Assembly: GCF_950295315.1 (NCBI RefSeq)
Contig: NW_026647346.1
Coordinates: 78,619-142,618, forward strand
Origin: Erinaceus europaeus
Lineage: Eukaryota; Chordata; Mammalia; Eulipotyphla; Erinaceidae
Length of the DNA: 64,000 nucleotides
Direction: 5' to 3'
Position 1 is the first letter of the stretch. Each line of letters opens with the position of its first letter. Below are positions 11,000 through 21,650 of the stretch, one piece after another. The notes beneath the pieces are model-generated. The model had not been told where the DNA came from. It saw nothing but the letters and a program-made list of their open reading frames with translations, and did no database searches. Made by a program: the position numbers and the translations under genes.

Positions 11000-11132
11000 T
11001 TCCTTGTCAAAATGGAAAAGTAAGAAAACAAACAAGGTAACACTGAACACGGCAGTCACGCCAAGGACCACCTTCACCCTTCCACTCACACGCTGGCCAG
11101 CACACAAAATGCTCTCATACGTTCTTTCACTC

Positions 11133-11432
11133 TCGGGAGTCGTGCGGTAGTGCAGTGGGTTAAGCACAGGTGGTGCAAAGCACAAGGACCGGCATAAGGA
11201 TCCGGGTTCCAGCCCCCGGCTCCCCACCTGCAGGGGAGTCGCTTCACAGGAGGTGAAGCAGGTCTGCAGGTGTCTATCTTTCTCTGCCCCCTCTGTCTTC
11301 CCCTCCTCTCTCAATTTCTCTCTGTCCTATCCAATAACAACCACATCAATAACAACAACAATAATAACCACAACAACAATAAAAAAGACAACAAGGGCAA
11401 CAAAAGGGAAAATAATACAATTTAAAAAAAAG
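11133..11432 (+). repeat. tRNA-derived SINE abutting the provirus leader
   Basis: GGGAGTCGTGCGGTAGTGCAG head, CTCCCCACCTGCAGGGGAG, GGTGAAGCAGGTCTGCAGG, CT-rich body, TCTGTCCTATCC and an (AACAA)n tail. It marks the point where proviral sequence ends. Confidence 0.9.
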
Positions 11433-11759
11433 AAGTCACAGGTCAAACTGGCATCCTGGGAAAATGAAGGGCACTTTCCTAATTGTCCTTTCTCTCTTCT
11501 CATCATCTCCTGCTTCCCTCTCAATCTCTGTCTCTACCCAGGAAATAGATATATAAATAAAATATTAAAAATAAACATTTCCCTAAAGAAGACATTTAAA
11601 ATTAAATATGGGTTTCTCTGTGTGTGTCTCTACATCTCTTTGAAAAATACTATTAATTAAAAAAGTTAATTGAGAAATTTAAACAAATAAATAAAATTTC
11701 CTCACACATAATCTCAGCAAAAAAATGAAGAGAAAGCATGCTTTTCAGGGATTTTAAAC
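11433..11759. other. AT-rich stretch, no gene seen
   Basis: Contains a partial CT-rich SINE-like body (about 11500-11560) and AT-rich DNA. No coding frame of note. Confidence 0.4.
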
Positions 11760-12175
11760 ACCTGCACATTGTCTCTGAAATGCGGAGGTGGAAATGAACA
11801 TAAAAGGAAAGGAAATTTTCCATCAGTTTCTGAAGCTGTCTCTAGATGTGATTTATCTGAGGCAACTCCCTTTTTAAACACAGTGCTTATGGTAATATTC
11901 CCAATGGATGTGACCAATGGTGTTAGAGAGAGGGAACTCCTAGAGGTCTTGCCCCACAACATCTGTGGGGGAGTCTTATGATCCTATGGATAGGACCCTA
12001 GGTGATAAGAGTGGCTTGAAACTGGCTAAAGAGACCATCATTGAGTGAGCCAGTCTCCTGCCCTTATCCAACTTTTGGAGTCCCTTCTTTATCAGACAAG
12101 CTTAGACTTTCTCTTTCAGTTGTTAAAGTGTTGAGTGGCTTTTCTAGCCAGTATTAGGTTTGTGAGATCTGTCCT
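11760..12175 (+). repeat. Duplicated 0.4-kb block X, copy 1
   Basis: Matches 61010-61415 at well over 90% by eye, for example GGAGGTGGAAATGAACATAA and GATAGGACCCTAGGTGATAA. Family unknown; it could be an LTR-like repeat or a small segmental duplication. Confidence 0.7.
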
Positions 12176-12344
12176 CAAGCTAAGAAGGAAATAGAGCTAG
12201 GATTTTAATAGAATTTTAGCATCCCTTTTTTCAGCATTTACTTATTTGATGATTCTAATAAAGGTTGTCATGAGGACAATAATTGTCCTTGAAAAAATAC
12301 AGTATTTTACTGTCTCTCTCTATATACATTTATTTACTTATTTA

Positions 12345-12475
12345 TTATTTATTTATTTTACTAGAGCACTCATTAGCTCTAGTTTTTGTGGTATGGAGGA
12401 TTGAACCTGGGACATCGGGACCTCAGGCATGGGAGTCTCCCTGCATAACCATTATGTTATCTATCCTGGCCCTGA
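12345..12475 (-). repeat. Short SINE family, reverse copy
   Basis: The pattern CAGAGCACT...AGCTCT...GGATTGAACCTGGGAC...CCTCAGGCATG...ATAACCATTAT recurs at 33860-33985. GGATTGAACC is a reversed B-box-like sequence. Confidence 0.65.
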
Positions 12476-12559
12476 TACTTTTATAATTGACACTTGTACT
12501 TCATGATTTGGTTCACAAAAATAATCAAATCTTTTTTTACCCCAATATCATGTTATTGA

Positions 12560-13307
12560 AGAAACATTGTTTACAGGGTTGTTAATTATGGGCCCCAGAT
12601 CACATCAAATTGATGGGGTTTACAGTAATATTTATACCCCTTTCCCATATTAGGAAGCTACTCTCTTCCCTCATCCAGCTGTCTTTCCCTTTTCCAGACA
12701 TGACATTGTCTCCCCAGACAATAATTAGGATCCACCTGCATATCAGATTTCAAGCTCATGCAAAACAAAAACAAAAACAAAAAAACACTAGTATAACTAC
12801 AGGGCCTTTGAAATATAATTAAAATATGCCTATTAGCTATCTACAAAATGGAGGACCCATCAACACTTCATCTGCACTATTACAGCCTTTAGGTCTATGA
12901 TTGTTCAACAATTTGTTTGGCTTTGTATATTAACTCACTCTTTTCAGCCACCGGGTTCCAGATGTTAGCAGGATGTGACCAGACTTCTCTGGACAGACAA
13001 CCCCACCAATGTGACTTGGAGCTCCACTTCCCCAGAGCCCTTCCCCACTAGGGAAAGAGAGAGACAGGCTGGGAGTATGGATCAGCATCCATGTTCAGCA
13101 GGGAAGCAATTAGAGAAGCCAGAACTTCCAGTGGACTTCTGCATCCCACAATGATCTTGGATCCATACTCCCAGAGGGTTAAAGAATAGGAAAGCTATCA
13201 GGGGAGGGGATGGTATAAGGAGGTCTGGTGGTGGTAAATGTGCAAAGCTGTACCTCTTTTATCCTATGGTTTAGTCAATGTTCCTTTTTATAAATATAAA
13301 ATTTAAA
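12560..13307 (+). repeat. Retroposon family Y, copy with poly(A)-like end
   Basis: Blocks CATCAAATTGATGGGGTTTAC, CCCCACTAGGGAAAGAGAGAG and CTATCAGGGGAGGGGATGG, ending TTTATAAATATAAAATTT. At least five further relatives occur in this window. It probably represents the 3' untranslated end of a hedgehog LINE (inference). Confidence 0.65.
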
Positions 13308-13402
13308 AAAATAACACCAGCAAAGGCAGCAAAAATGGGGAAAATGGCCTCCAGGAGCAGTGGATTTGTAGTACAGGCACCAAGCCTCAGATATAACCCT
13401 GG

Positions 13403-13404
<2 letters not shown>
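13308..13404 (+). repeat. SINE 3' end only
   Basis: Holds only the distal SINE part (GGCAGCAAAAATGGGGAAAA, CCAGGAGCAGTGGATTTGTA, ATAACCCTGGA), directly joined to the end of family Y. Confidence 0.6.
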
Positions 13405-13476
<72 letters not shown>

Positions 13477-13494
13477 ATATATATATATATATTT
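13405..13494. repeat. (TA)n(TG)n(TA)n microsatellite
   Basis: About 28 TG units flanked by TA runs. The His/Thr and Cys/Val frames that run through it are artefacts. Confidence 0.95.
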
Positions 13495-14448
13495 CCAGCT
13501 GGGATAAATAGACAATTTTAGGATCCAGGAAAGATTTGGAAGCAATCCAAAGAAGTCCTTGTGGGCAGTGAAAGAAATCTTGTTGTGTATTCTCTCTAAA
13601 AAGAGTGTATCTCATTCATACAGTCACAAGGAAGCCTCTCAAAACCAGACTCACAGTAACACCTGAGGCAGCATTCCTCTATTAATTATCTGAGTGCTGA
13701 AGACAAGGCAGTTCAAGTCAGAAAGCAGCAGATACAGAGACTCGGGTTTCCTAAATAACCTGTAGGTGAAATCACTGGGGCTCATGGGGGGATTTCTTAG
13801 ATCATCTGAGTTCTATGGACTACAAAGACTAGAGACAAAGAAAAGAGTTAAATACCCTCCCCGGGGAAACCCAGGCAGTTGAATGAGAAGATAACTGTCT
13901 CTGTACTGTTGGCAAAATGTCTTCTCTCTGAAATAAAGCCAAGGGTACTAGGCTCTGAATTTTTTTAATTGTCAAACACTACCCTCCAGCGGTAGCTCAT
14001 CTCTTAGCAGTGGAGAAAAAATCCTAAACTTTGAGCGACTCTGGTCTCGTCTTTAACCCCAACCCAACAGCCCCAAATTCTACAATTATTTTAATTTTTC
14101 TGAAGGTGGAAAATTTACACAGATATTATAGTTATCTGTGAGGTTTGTGCATGTGTGTATGTATCTTATAAAGCATAAGATACTTCATTCTGCTTCTGAG
14201 ATATCTGGGGCAAATAATGAGAATTAAGGATGCCATAAATCAAATAAGATTGCAACTACATCTCAATTTTTTTTTAGGTTAAATGATATTTTTTATTTAA
14301 AATAATTAAGATCATCTAAGGAGATTTCTATGGATTCATTAATCTGACTCTTAATACATCTATAAAGTCAGAAATGGATCACTGCTTTTTCATTTAATCA
14401 TTATTATTTTTAAAATTCTTGAATGGGGGGGATGGGATAATAGTTATG
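13495..14448. other. No gene seen
   Basis: About 950 bases without a recognisable repeat or coding frame. Confidence 0.4.
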
Positions 14449-14543
14449 AAAAAGACTGACATGCTGAGGATTCAAGGTCTCAGGTAAACTTCCTTAGCAC
14501 CTCCATAAGCCAGAGCCAAGGAGTCTTTCTCTTCATAGCTCTG
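14449..14543 (+). repeat. 95-bp direct repeat, left copy
   Basis: Matches 15998-16092 with about four differences and lies exactly outside the retroposon at 14544-15997, as a target-site duplication would. Confidence 0.8.
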
Positions 14544-15997
14544 ACCCATCTTGGACAGAGCTAGAAGGAATTATCTTAAGTGAGCTAAGTCAGAAAGATA
14601 AAGATGAGTATGTATGGGATGATCCCACTCATCAACAGAAGTTAACTAAGAAGATCTGAAAGGGAAACTAAAAGCAGGACCTGACCAAATTGTAAGTAGG
14701 GCACCAAAATAAAAACCCTGTGGTGAGGGGTAGACATGCAGCTTCCTGGGACAGTGGGGGGTGGGAGTGGGTGGGAGGGATGGGTCACAGTCTTTTGGTG
14801 GTGGGAATGGTGTTTATGTACACTCCTAGCAAAATGTAGACATATAAATCAGTAGTTAATTAATATGAGAGGGGGAAAATCAATTGTATGTCTCAAAGTT
14901 TTTCAAAACACAAACTGAATCTTTTTAATATATAGGCTGTGTATTTGATACACGGACTCTCTCAAAAGCCTAGACCAAGTAGATTAGAAGCATCCAATAG
15001 CACAGCTATATACAAGATACTGGATACTGTACAGCAAACCATAAAAAAGGACTTTTCAAAGTTAACCCAATTACCAAATAATGTGATGATAACATTAACT
15101 ATCGATTGTCTTTTTGAACCCTAAGACAGCAGGAAGCTCACATCTCCACTATAGAGCCTCTACTTCCCCCAGTCCTGGAACCCTTGGATAGGGCCCACTT
15201 TCCCGTATGCCTCTCCCAATCCATACCAAATAATATTGCATCTGCCGATCACAACCTAACCAACGCAACGATTGCCACCTCAACATGCTTCACCTCAGAC
15301 TGTGTCCAGAGACTTCACGTGTGGAATGACAACCCTTCAGCTTCAGTACTCGGGTGAGACCTTTCCTTTTATAGTACACTCTAATTTCATCTCAGGTGGT
15401 TCACTTTCTAACAAAGTCCCATAACCTAGATATACACCAGTTTCTGTGAGAGAGAGCTTATGTTCACACGTATCCATAAACTACTGCAAAATATATACCT
15501 GAAAGCAGAAGTACACTAGAGTTTGCAGTGAGTACCTCCCTAACACTTCCTCTCCACTATTCCAAGCTTTGGGTCCATGATTGCTCAACAATTTGTTTGG
15601 CTTCGTATGTTAACTCTCTTTTCAATCACCAGGTTCCAGATGCCACCAGGATGCTGGCCAGGCTTCCCTGGATTGAAGACCCCACCAATGTGTCCTGGAG
15701 CTCAGCTTCCCCAGAGACACACCCTACTAGGGAAAGAGAGAGACAGACTGGGTGTATGGACCAACCAGTCAACGCCCATGTTCAGCAGGGAAGCAATTAC
15801 AGAAGCCAGACCTTCTACCTTCTGCAACCCTCAATGACCCTGGGTCCATGCTCCCAGAGAGATAGAGAATGGGAAAGCTATTAGGGAAGGGAATGGGTTA
15901 TGGAGATTGGGTGGTGGGAATTGTGTGGAGTTGTACCCCTCCTACCCTATGGTTTTGTTAATTAATCCTTTCTTAAATAAAAAAAAGAAAAGAAAAA
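14544..15997 (+). mobile_element. LINE-like retroposon 3' part (family Y) with a long target duplication
   Basis: Starts with L1-like 3' sequence (AAGTGAGCTAAGTCAGAAAG, GATGATCCCACTCATC), continues through the family Y blocks (CCCTACTAGGGAAAGAGAGA) and ends TCCTTTCTTAAATAAA plus an A-rich tail. It is flanked by a 95-bp direct repeat instead of the 7-20 bp usual for L1. The short frames inside have no meaning that I can see. Confidence 0.7.
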
Positions 15998-16092
15998 GAA
16001 AAAGACTGACATGCTGAGGATTCAAGGTTTCAGGTTCATTTCCTTAGCACCTCCATAAGCCAGAGCCAAGGAGTCTTTCTCTTCATAGCTCT
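15998..16092 (+). repeat. 95-bp direct repeat, right copy
   Basis: Right-hand partner of 14449-14543, directly after the A-rich tail. Confidence 0.8.
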
Positions 16093-16134
16093 ACCTCCCA
16101 CTCACTAAAATAAAATTAATAAATAAGTAAAATC

Positions 16135-16278
16135 ACACTGCCAAATCCCCAGTATCAGAAACAGCAGTTGTTGGTGAGGGTATGAAATAAAAAAGGATCC
16201 TTGTACACTGTGTGGAGACATGTAAACTGGTCCAGGCTCTAGATAAAGCAAATGGAAGTTCCTCAAAGTATCAAAAAT
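16135..16278 (+). mobile_element. L1 ORF2 fragment
   Basis: Carries the common mammalian L1 pattern TTGTTGGTGAGGGTATGAAAT ... GATCCTTGTACACTG ... AACTGGTCCAG. Old and very short. Confidence 0.6.
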
Positions 16279-16279
16279 G

Positions 16280-16500
16280 AAAGGCAGGGTGGTGGCACAG
16301 CCAGTTGAGAGCACACATTACAGTGCACAAGGACCCAGGTTCAAGCCCCTGGCCACAACCTGCAGGGAGCAAGCTTCACATATGGTGAAACAGAGCTGAG
16401 GGTGTCTTTCTGTCTCTCTCCCTCTCTACCTCTCCCACCCCTCTTAATTTTTCTGTCTCTATCCAGTAATAAAGATAATAAAAACTTTTAAAAATAAAAA
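16280..16500 (+). repeat. tRNA-derived SINE
   Basis: GGCAGGGTGGTGGCACAGCC head, B box GGTTCAAGCCCC, ACCTGCAGGGAGCAAGCTTC, CT-rich body, TCTCTATCCAGTAATAAAG. Confidence 0.8.
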
Positions 16501-16915
16501 ATATATATGGTTCTGGATAGCATATTCATTTTGATGATGTTAATTCTTCCAATTCTTTTTCTATTTCCTTGAATATTGACTCATAATTCCCAGTATACAA
16601 ATCTTTCACTTTTTTTTTAGGTTTATTCCTACATATTTTATTGTTTTCATTGCTACAGTAAAAGGGATTGATTTCTGGATTTCTCCTTCTGTTAATTCAG
16701 TGTTTCCATAGAGGTATGCCACTGACTTATATATGTTAATTTTGTAGCCTGACACCTTAGTATATTGCTTGATAATTTCCAAGAGCTTACTGCTGGATTC
16801 TTTAAGCTTTTCTATGCATACTATCATATCATCTGCAAACAGTGAGAGTTGACTTCTCTTCCACCATGCTAGCTGTGAGCTTGCCATAAGTTGCCTTTAT
16901 TATATTATCACTTCA
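16500..16915 (-). mobile_element. L1 ORF2 reverse-transcriptase fragment
   Basis: The reverse frame 16887-16606 gives SLFADDMIV followed by [14 protein letters not shown] and a YVGINLKK end. This is the catalytic FADD block and following part of L1 RT. It parallels the larger L1 at 37-43 kb but is an isolated piece. Confidence 0.85.
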
Positions 16916-17182
16916 ATCTTTCAAGAAAAATCTTACTATCACAAGAGAAGACAACTGAGAGTCTTTATCCACACTGAGAGGTGACAGTCCTTCCCTTTCA
17001 GAACGTGACACATCTGGATGCAGCACTGCAAACACCTTAGTTCACTACAATGCCCAGGTGTCTAGGGGTAGACTTCCACCAAGAAAAAGCATCCAGGAGG
17101 AAGATCCCCCCTAGAAGTAGCCTTTGACAAAAGCTTCTGTTCTGTCTCTAAGAAAACTCTAGAGGCAAGCTTAGAGGAATAG
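16916..17182. other. No gene seen
   Basis: Short unassigned stretch between an L1 piece and a SINE. Confidence 0.4.
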
Positions 17183-17453
17183 TTTATTTATTTATTTATT
17201 TATTTAGTCCTTTTGTTGCCCTTTTTTTGTAGTTACTATTTTCATGGTTGTTGGATAGGACAAAGAGAAGTGGAGAGAGGAGGGGAAGACGGAGAGAAGG
17301 AGAGAAAGATAGACAACTGCAGACCTGCTTCACTGCCTGTGAAGCTACTCCACTACAGGTGGGGAGCCTGGGGCTTGACCAGGGTTCCTTAGCCTGGTCC
17401 TTGTGTTTTGTGCCACCTGTGCTTAACCCACTTTGCTAATGCCCAACTCCCAG
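17183..17453 (-). repeat. tRNA-derived SINE
   Basis: (TTTA)n start, GGATAGGACAAAGAGAAGTGG, GACCTGCTTCACTGCCTGTG and a reversed tRNA-like head ending near CCCAACTCCC. Confidence 0.85.
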
Positions 17454-18044
17454 GGGGATATTTTTAACAAGAAATGATCCAGACGTACTTTATCTTAGTA
17501 GTATCATTACCGACAAAGAAGTGACACAGTAAAACACTCCACATGTTCTAGTTACTTTATAACACCAGCTAGATGGATAGAGGGTTATTAAGCAAAGAAG
17601 TTAGGTTCTGTAGATAAAATAACTTTCAGACAAAGAAAGGCATTCTTATTATACTACAATGTGGCACTAATATGTAAAGAGGTTAATCCATGTGAAATAC
17701 ATTAAACCTGAACACACAGGGTAGGCTTGAGTAGGGTTAGGTGGTAATAGCAGCACAAACTTTCTAATTCTTGTCCAGTTGTTTCCAGGAGTAAGGACAC
17801 ATTAAGATGCTTAGTTTCACCATACTGCCTTTTTAACCCATGAAGACTGACCCCAATGACAGTAAGCTTATAAGGAAATTCTCACAAGTCAAGTTCTAGC
17901 TTAGTATGCAAAATAATAAATATCTGGTTTCTCATGGACTTTCTTAAATAAAGGAGCTTAAAATGGTTAGAGGAATATGATGTTTTAGCACTTTAGATCC
18001 CTATAGTTATTCCTACAACACATAAACTCAGTTTCTGATTAATA
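17454..18044. other. No gene seen
   Basis: About 590 bases of apparently unique DNA with no coding frame of note. Confidence 0.4.
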
Positions 18045-18172
18045 AATATATTTTTAATTTATTTAACAAAAGAGAACCAGTGCATTGATCTGATTGATAT
18101 GGTGTTAGAATCGAATTTAGGACCTCATGCTTACAAGTCCTGAACTCTACCACTGCACAACACCCAGCCCAC
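18045..18172 (-). repeat. Short tRNA-related SINE, reverse copy
   Basis: AATCGAATTTAGGACCTCATGC and a CACTGCACAACACCCAGCCC end match the reverse of the short SINE at 26467-26615. Confidence 0.55.
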
Positions 18173-18308
18173 TAAACAAAATCAGACTCTTTTTAAAGTT
18201 AAACACTAGAGTGTTTCACTTTAAGTTTTTTAAGTTTAAACACTAGAGTGTTTCAGGATCCCTGAGGTGGATCAAGTCAATGTATCTGTTCTCTTAGAAT
18301 ATGAGCCT

Positions 18309-18548
18309 AAGGGAATCGGGCGTTAGCACAGCCAGTTATGCACAAGTGGCACAAAGCGCAAGAACCACCTTAATGATGCCTGGAGTCTCTTCACAAGTGG
18401 TAAAACAGGCTTTTCTTTCCCCTTCTCTGTCTTCCCCTCCTCTCTCCATTTCTCTCTGTCCTATCCAACAACAAACAACATCAATAACTACAACAATAAA
18501 ACAAAAAGGGCAACGAAAATAAATAAATAAATAAATATATTTTTAAAA
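18309..18548 (+). repeat. SINE 1 of a nested pair
   Basis: Internally deleted SINE flanked by AGAATATGAGC on the left (18296) and right (18549). The right target copy then received the next SINE. Confidence 0.8.
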
Positions 18549-18560
18549 GAATATGAGCGC

Positions 18561-18910
18561 AGGGAGTCGGGCGGTGGCGCAGTGGGTTAAGCGCATGTGG
18601 CAAAAAGCACAGGGACCAGCGTAAGGATCCCGGTTCGAGGCCCCGGCTCCCCACCTGCAGGGGAGTCGCTTCAGGGGCGGTGAAGCAGGTCTGCAGGGGT
18701 CTGTCTTTCTCTCCTCCTCTCTGTGTTCCCCTCCTCTCTCCATTTCTCTCTGTCCTATCCAACAACAAAGCAACGTCAACAATGGCAATAATACCACAAT
18801 GAGGCTGCAACAACTAGGGCAACAAAAAGGGGAAAAAATGGTCTCCAGGAGCAGTGGATTCATGGTGCAGGCACCGAGCCCAGCAATAACCCTGGAGAAA
18901 GAAAAAAAAA
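18561..18910 (+). repeat. SINE 2 of a nested pair (well preserved)
   Basis: Near-complete: GGGAGTCGGGCGGTGGCGCAG, A box, B box GGTTCGAGGCC, body, 3' block CCAGGAGCAGTGGATTCATG and poly(A). Flanked by AGAATATGAGCG (18549 and 18911). A useful reference copy for the family here. Confidence 0.95.
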
Positions 18911-18922
18911 AGAATATGAGCG

Positions 18923-19744
18923 TAAAATACCAGCAGAGAGAGCACCCTGTGCATCAGGGTAGTCAGTTGGCAATCCTTAGTGCTTGCGAGGTGCTAGTAT
19001 TTCCTGACACCACTCCCTATTCCTCTGCACCAAAAATGCCATTGTGATTACTAAATGATTAGACTTCACATCTTCTTATTTCTACTCTATGCAATTTAGA
19101 TCACAGTTAAATGCACTGAAGACTGATGAAGGAAAACTCTACTTACATGTTTAAACTATCAGGCAGAGCTGAGCAATTTTTCTAAATAAGACCCAAGAAA
19201 AGTTATCAGTGAGCTTACAGGAAATTCTAATTCTACTCTATTTTTCTCTATGACTGAATACATGAGCTGCTACATGCTATAAAGCAAACTGTTGGAAGGA
19301 ATTGTCTTTTTTATTTTTTAGTTAGTATCTATTTATTTACTGGATGTTGCTGAGGAGTTATTCTGATGCAGTCTCCGCCCCCAGGTTTTACTACGCCCCG
19401 CGAAATCCTAGCAGTGCCCCCTTCAACCAATCCTGGTGGTGTCAACCAGGGGTGACACCACCCAGCCCTGGTATTCTTTTGTTTTTCCATTAGGGAAGAA
19501 CTGGAGATTGTATCAGAAATGTCAAGTAAACATCTTCCACATGCCATACTGGTCCAAAATCCTCCGTAAAACTTGGCAAAGCAGCATCAAGCAAATCATT
19601 TAGTCTGAAGTCTAACAACTCTCTGATTATGGAAAACCTGAGTTTACAACATTGTCACAATATGACACAACTCAAGTGTTCCATATGTGACTGTAAATGG
19701 GGTGAAAACTACAAGCTGTCTAATATATGTCACAAATTGAGCCT
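18923..19744. other. No gene seen; a GC-richer patch at 19360-19480
   Basis: Mostly AT-rich DNA without coding signal. The patch at 19360-19480 is richer in GC and could be a piece of an LTR, but has no clear ends. Confidence 0.35.
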
Positions 19745-20028
19745 AAATGGTTTTATTTTATTTTTAGTGTATTCTTTAAATTTTTTTTGCTGCCATGATT
19801 ATCAGTGGGGCTCCCTGCCAACACTACGAATCCATGGCTCCTGGCAACCATTTTTCTTATTTGACATGACAGAGAGAAATTGAAAGAGAAGGGTATATAG
19901 AAAGGGAGAGAGAAAGACATCTTCATTGCTCATGAAGCTTCCTCCCTCCAGGTGAGGAGTGGGGGCTTGAACCAGATTCTTACACATGGTGATACATGTG
20001 CTTAACCCAGTGCTCCTTGGCCTGGCCT
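19745..20028 (-). repeat. tRNA-derived SINE
   Basis: Reverse copy: ATTATCAGTGGGGCTCCCTG, GACAGAGAGAAATTG, GAAGCTTCCTCCCTCCAGG, tRNA-like end near GCCTGGCC. Confidence 0.85.
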
Positions 20029-20031
20029 CTA

Positions 20032-20210
20032 TTTTTTATTTTTTTTAAGCAATTTACTTTTTCCAGCCAGGATTATCACTGGGGCTTGCTGCATGGACTA
20101 TGAACCCACCAATCCCTGAGGCCATTTTTTTTCTTTTTTTTTTCCTTGTATTTTATAGGACAGAGAGAAGCTGAGAGGAGGTGGATAGAGAGAGGGAGAG
20201 TGCTGGGGAG
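20032..20210 (-). repeat. tRNA-derived SINE, truncated
   Basis: AGGATTATCACTGGGGCTTG start and ATAGGACAGAGAGAAGCTGAG body; the tRNA-like part is missing. Confidence 0.75.
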
Positions 20211-20214
20211 CCAG

Positions 20215-20639
20215 AAGAATGGTTCTGCAAAAAGCCTTTCAACGCTGAGGCTCTTCATTCTATCTCTTTGACTAAAAAATAATTCAGAAAACTATGATTT
20301 TACCATTTAGCTTTCGTGGATGGAGGCCTACCGACCAGTTTGGAGAAGCAAATACATCAACAGTACACTGGGTATTTTGAAAGGAGGCGCTGCTGGTCTG
20401 CTTCTATATGCTCTGTGCAGCTCCACCTGCAGGTCAGTATCTGAAGAGAGAACATCACATCACCCAGGCAAAGAGTTGCAAGAAGGTGTCAGGTGCCGGC
20501 ACTGCTAGTTACAGAGAACCATTAGCTCTACGAGATTTGATTTCAATTTGTTTAAAGCCCCCTCGTGGCTACCTCTACAGAATATTATTTAATTTAGTTT
20601 TGTTTGCTTGTTTGTTGTTGTTGTTGCTTTGTACACTGC
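20215..20639. other. Unassigned sequence
   Basis: A frame at 20408-20674 covers part of it, but no family is recognised. It may be an old processed pseudogene or unique DNA. Confidence 0.3.
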
Positions 20640-20962
20640 TGTTAAAATTCGGCGGCTCTAGCTGGCCAGGCTAGCTTCACGGGCGGGTAACAGAGACAAC
20701 CAGAGACATACGGCTGGGCAGGGAAGCTGTATTTCTTTATTCAGGAACAACGATTCATAAACTAAACGAAACTAATCACCAAACAGAACTCTGCTGTCTC
20801 TTTCCCCCCGCAGCGGCGCCAAGCACTCTCGAACGAACTCTGGAACTCTGGAACCCTGTTGGGGTCCCTAGGGGCGGGGCCAAGCGGGCTGCGAAACTAA
20901 CAGGACTGATTCAATTTTCTTGGCGGGGGAGAGCTAGAACAAACCAATGTAAAGCATACAAC
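20640..20962 (-). mobile_element. Solo LTR of a second retrovirus family
   Basis: In reverse orientation it is GC-rich, has AATAAAGAAATAC (20735-20741 region) and ends GAATTTTAACA. It is a typical U3-R-U5 layout with no internal genes, but unlike the LTR at 6124-6780. The far end is uncertain (20950-20980) and no target duplication was found. Confidence 0.6.
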
Positions 20963-20989
20963 AGTACAGAACACTGATCAGCCCTGTCT

Positions 20990-21082
20990 TGCCGTGATAT
21001 TGGAAATTAAACCTGGGGCCTCATGTGTCTTAGGACTGAAAGTTTGGAGCTTTAATTCTAGTACCATCTACCCAGCCCAACA
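20990..21082 (-). repeat. Short SINE fragment
   Basis: AAATTAAACCTGGGGCCTCATG and ACCATCTACCCAGCCC recall the reversed short SINE head. Confidence 0.45.
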
Positions 21083-21298
21083 CTCTCTGCTCTTTTGAAT
21101 TTACCTTCTGAATATTTCTCAAATAAATCCTGATATGGCAGGCATTTACACCGCAGCCTCTGTTTAGATGCTTAAAAGCTCTAGGTTCAACATTCTGTGA
21201 CCTGATAACAGCTCTAAACCCATCCACACTGAGGTGTAAAGATACAACTCACCATCCACAGCCACTACTATATGTATCATTTCATTAAAAAAAAACAC

Positions 21299-21650
21299 AC
21301 CTACCATGATGCCAACCTAACTTCCCTGGGCAGACAACCCACCAGTATGTCCTGGAGCCCCACCTCCCCAGAACCCTGCCCCACTAGGGAAAGAGAGAGA
21401 CAGGCTCGGAGTATGGACAGACCTGCCAATGCCCATGTTTAGAAGGGAAACAATTACAGAAGCCAGACCTCCCACCTTCTGCACCTCCTAATGGCCCTGG
21501 GTCCATACTTCCAGAGGAATAAAGAATAGGAAAGCTTTCAATAGAGGGGGTAGGATGGAGAAATCTGGTGGTGGGAATTGTGTGTGAAATTGTACCCTTC
21601 TTATCCTATGGACTTGTCCTTCATAATTAAATTGATTTAAAAAGAAGAAA
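21299..21650 (+). repeat. Retroposon family Y, 5'-truncated copy
   Basis: CCTGGAGCCCCACCTCCCCAG, CCCCACTAGGGAAAGAGAGAG, then ATCCTATGGACTTGTC and an A-rich end. Confidence 0.7.

Larger units (their letters stand above)
6124..11132 (-). mobile_element. Broken gammaretrovirus-like provirus
   Basis: An endogenous retrovirus in reverse orientation. In element order: leader remnant, gag (10999-9538), a pol remnant (9537-7476), an env fragment (7530-6781), polypurine tract and 3' LTR. The single CCHC box, the in-frame UAG between gag and pol and the pol/env overlap are gammaretrovirus features. It is dead: frameshifts in gag and pol, a deletion of protease and most of RT, loss of most of env, and no 5' LTR or primer-binding site, because the leader stops at a SINE at 11133. 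Confidence 0.9.

Noticed and set aside
13275..13615. His/Thr and Cys/Val repeat proteins
   Set aside because: Translations of a (TG)n microsatellite.
18561..18640. tRNA gene
   Set aside because: A and B boxes belong to the SINE head; no acceptor stem or complete cloverleaf.
20640..20962. The LTR partner of the provirus at 6.1-11.1 kb
   Set aside because: Its sequence differs from the LTR at 6124-6780, so it belongs to another family.
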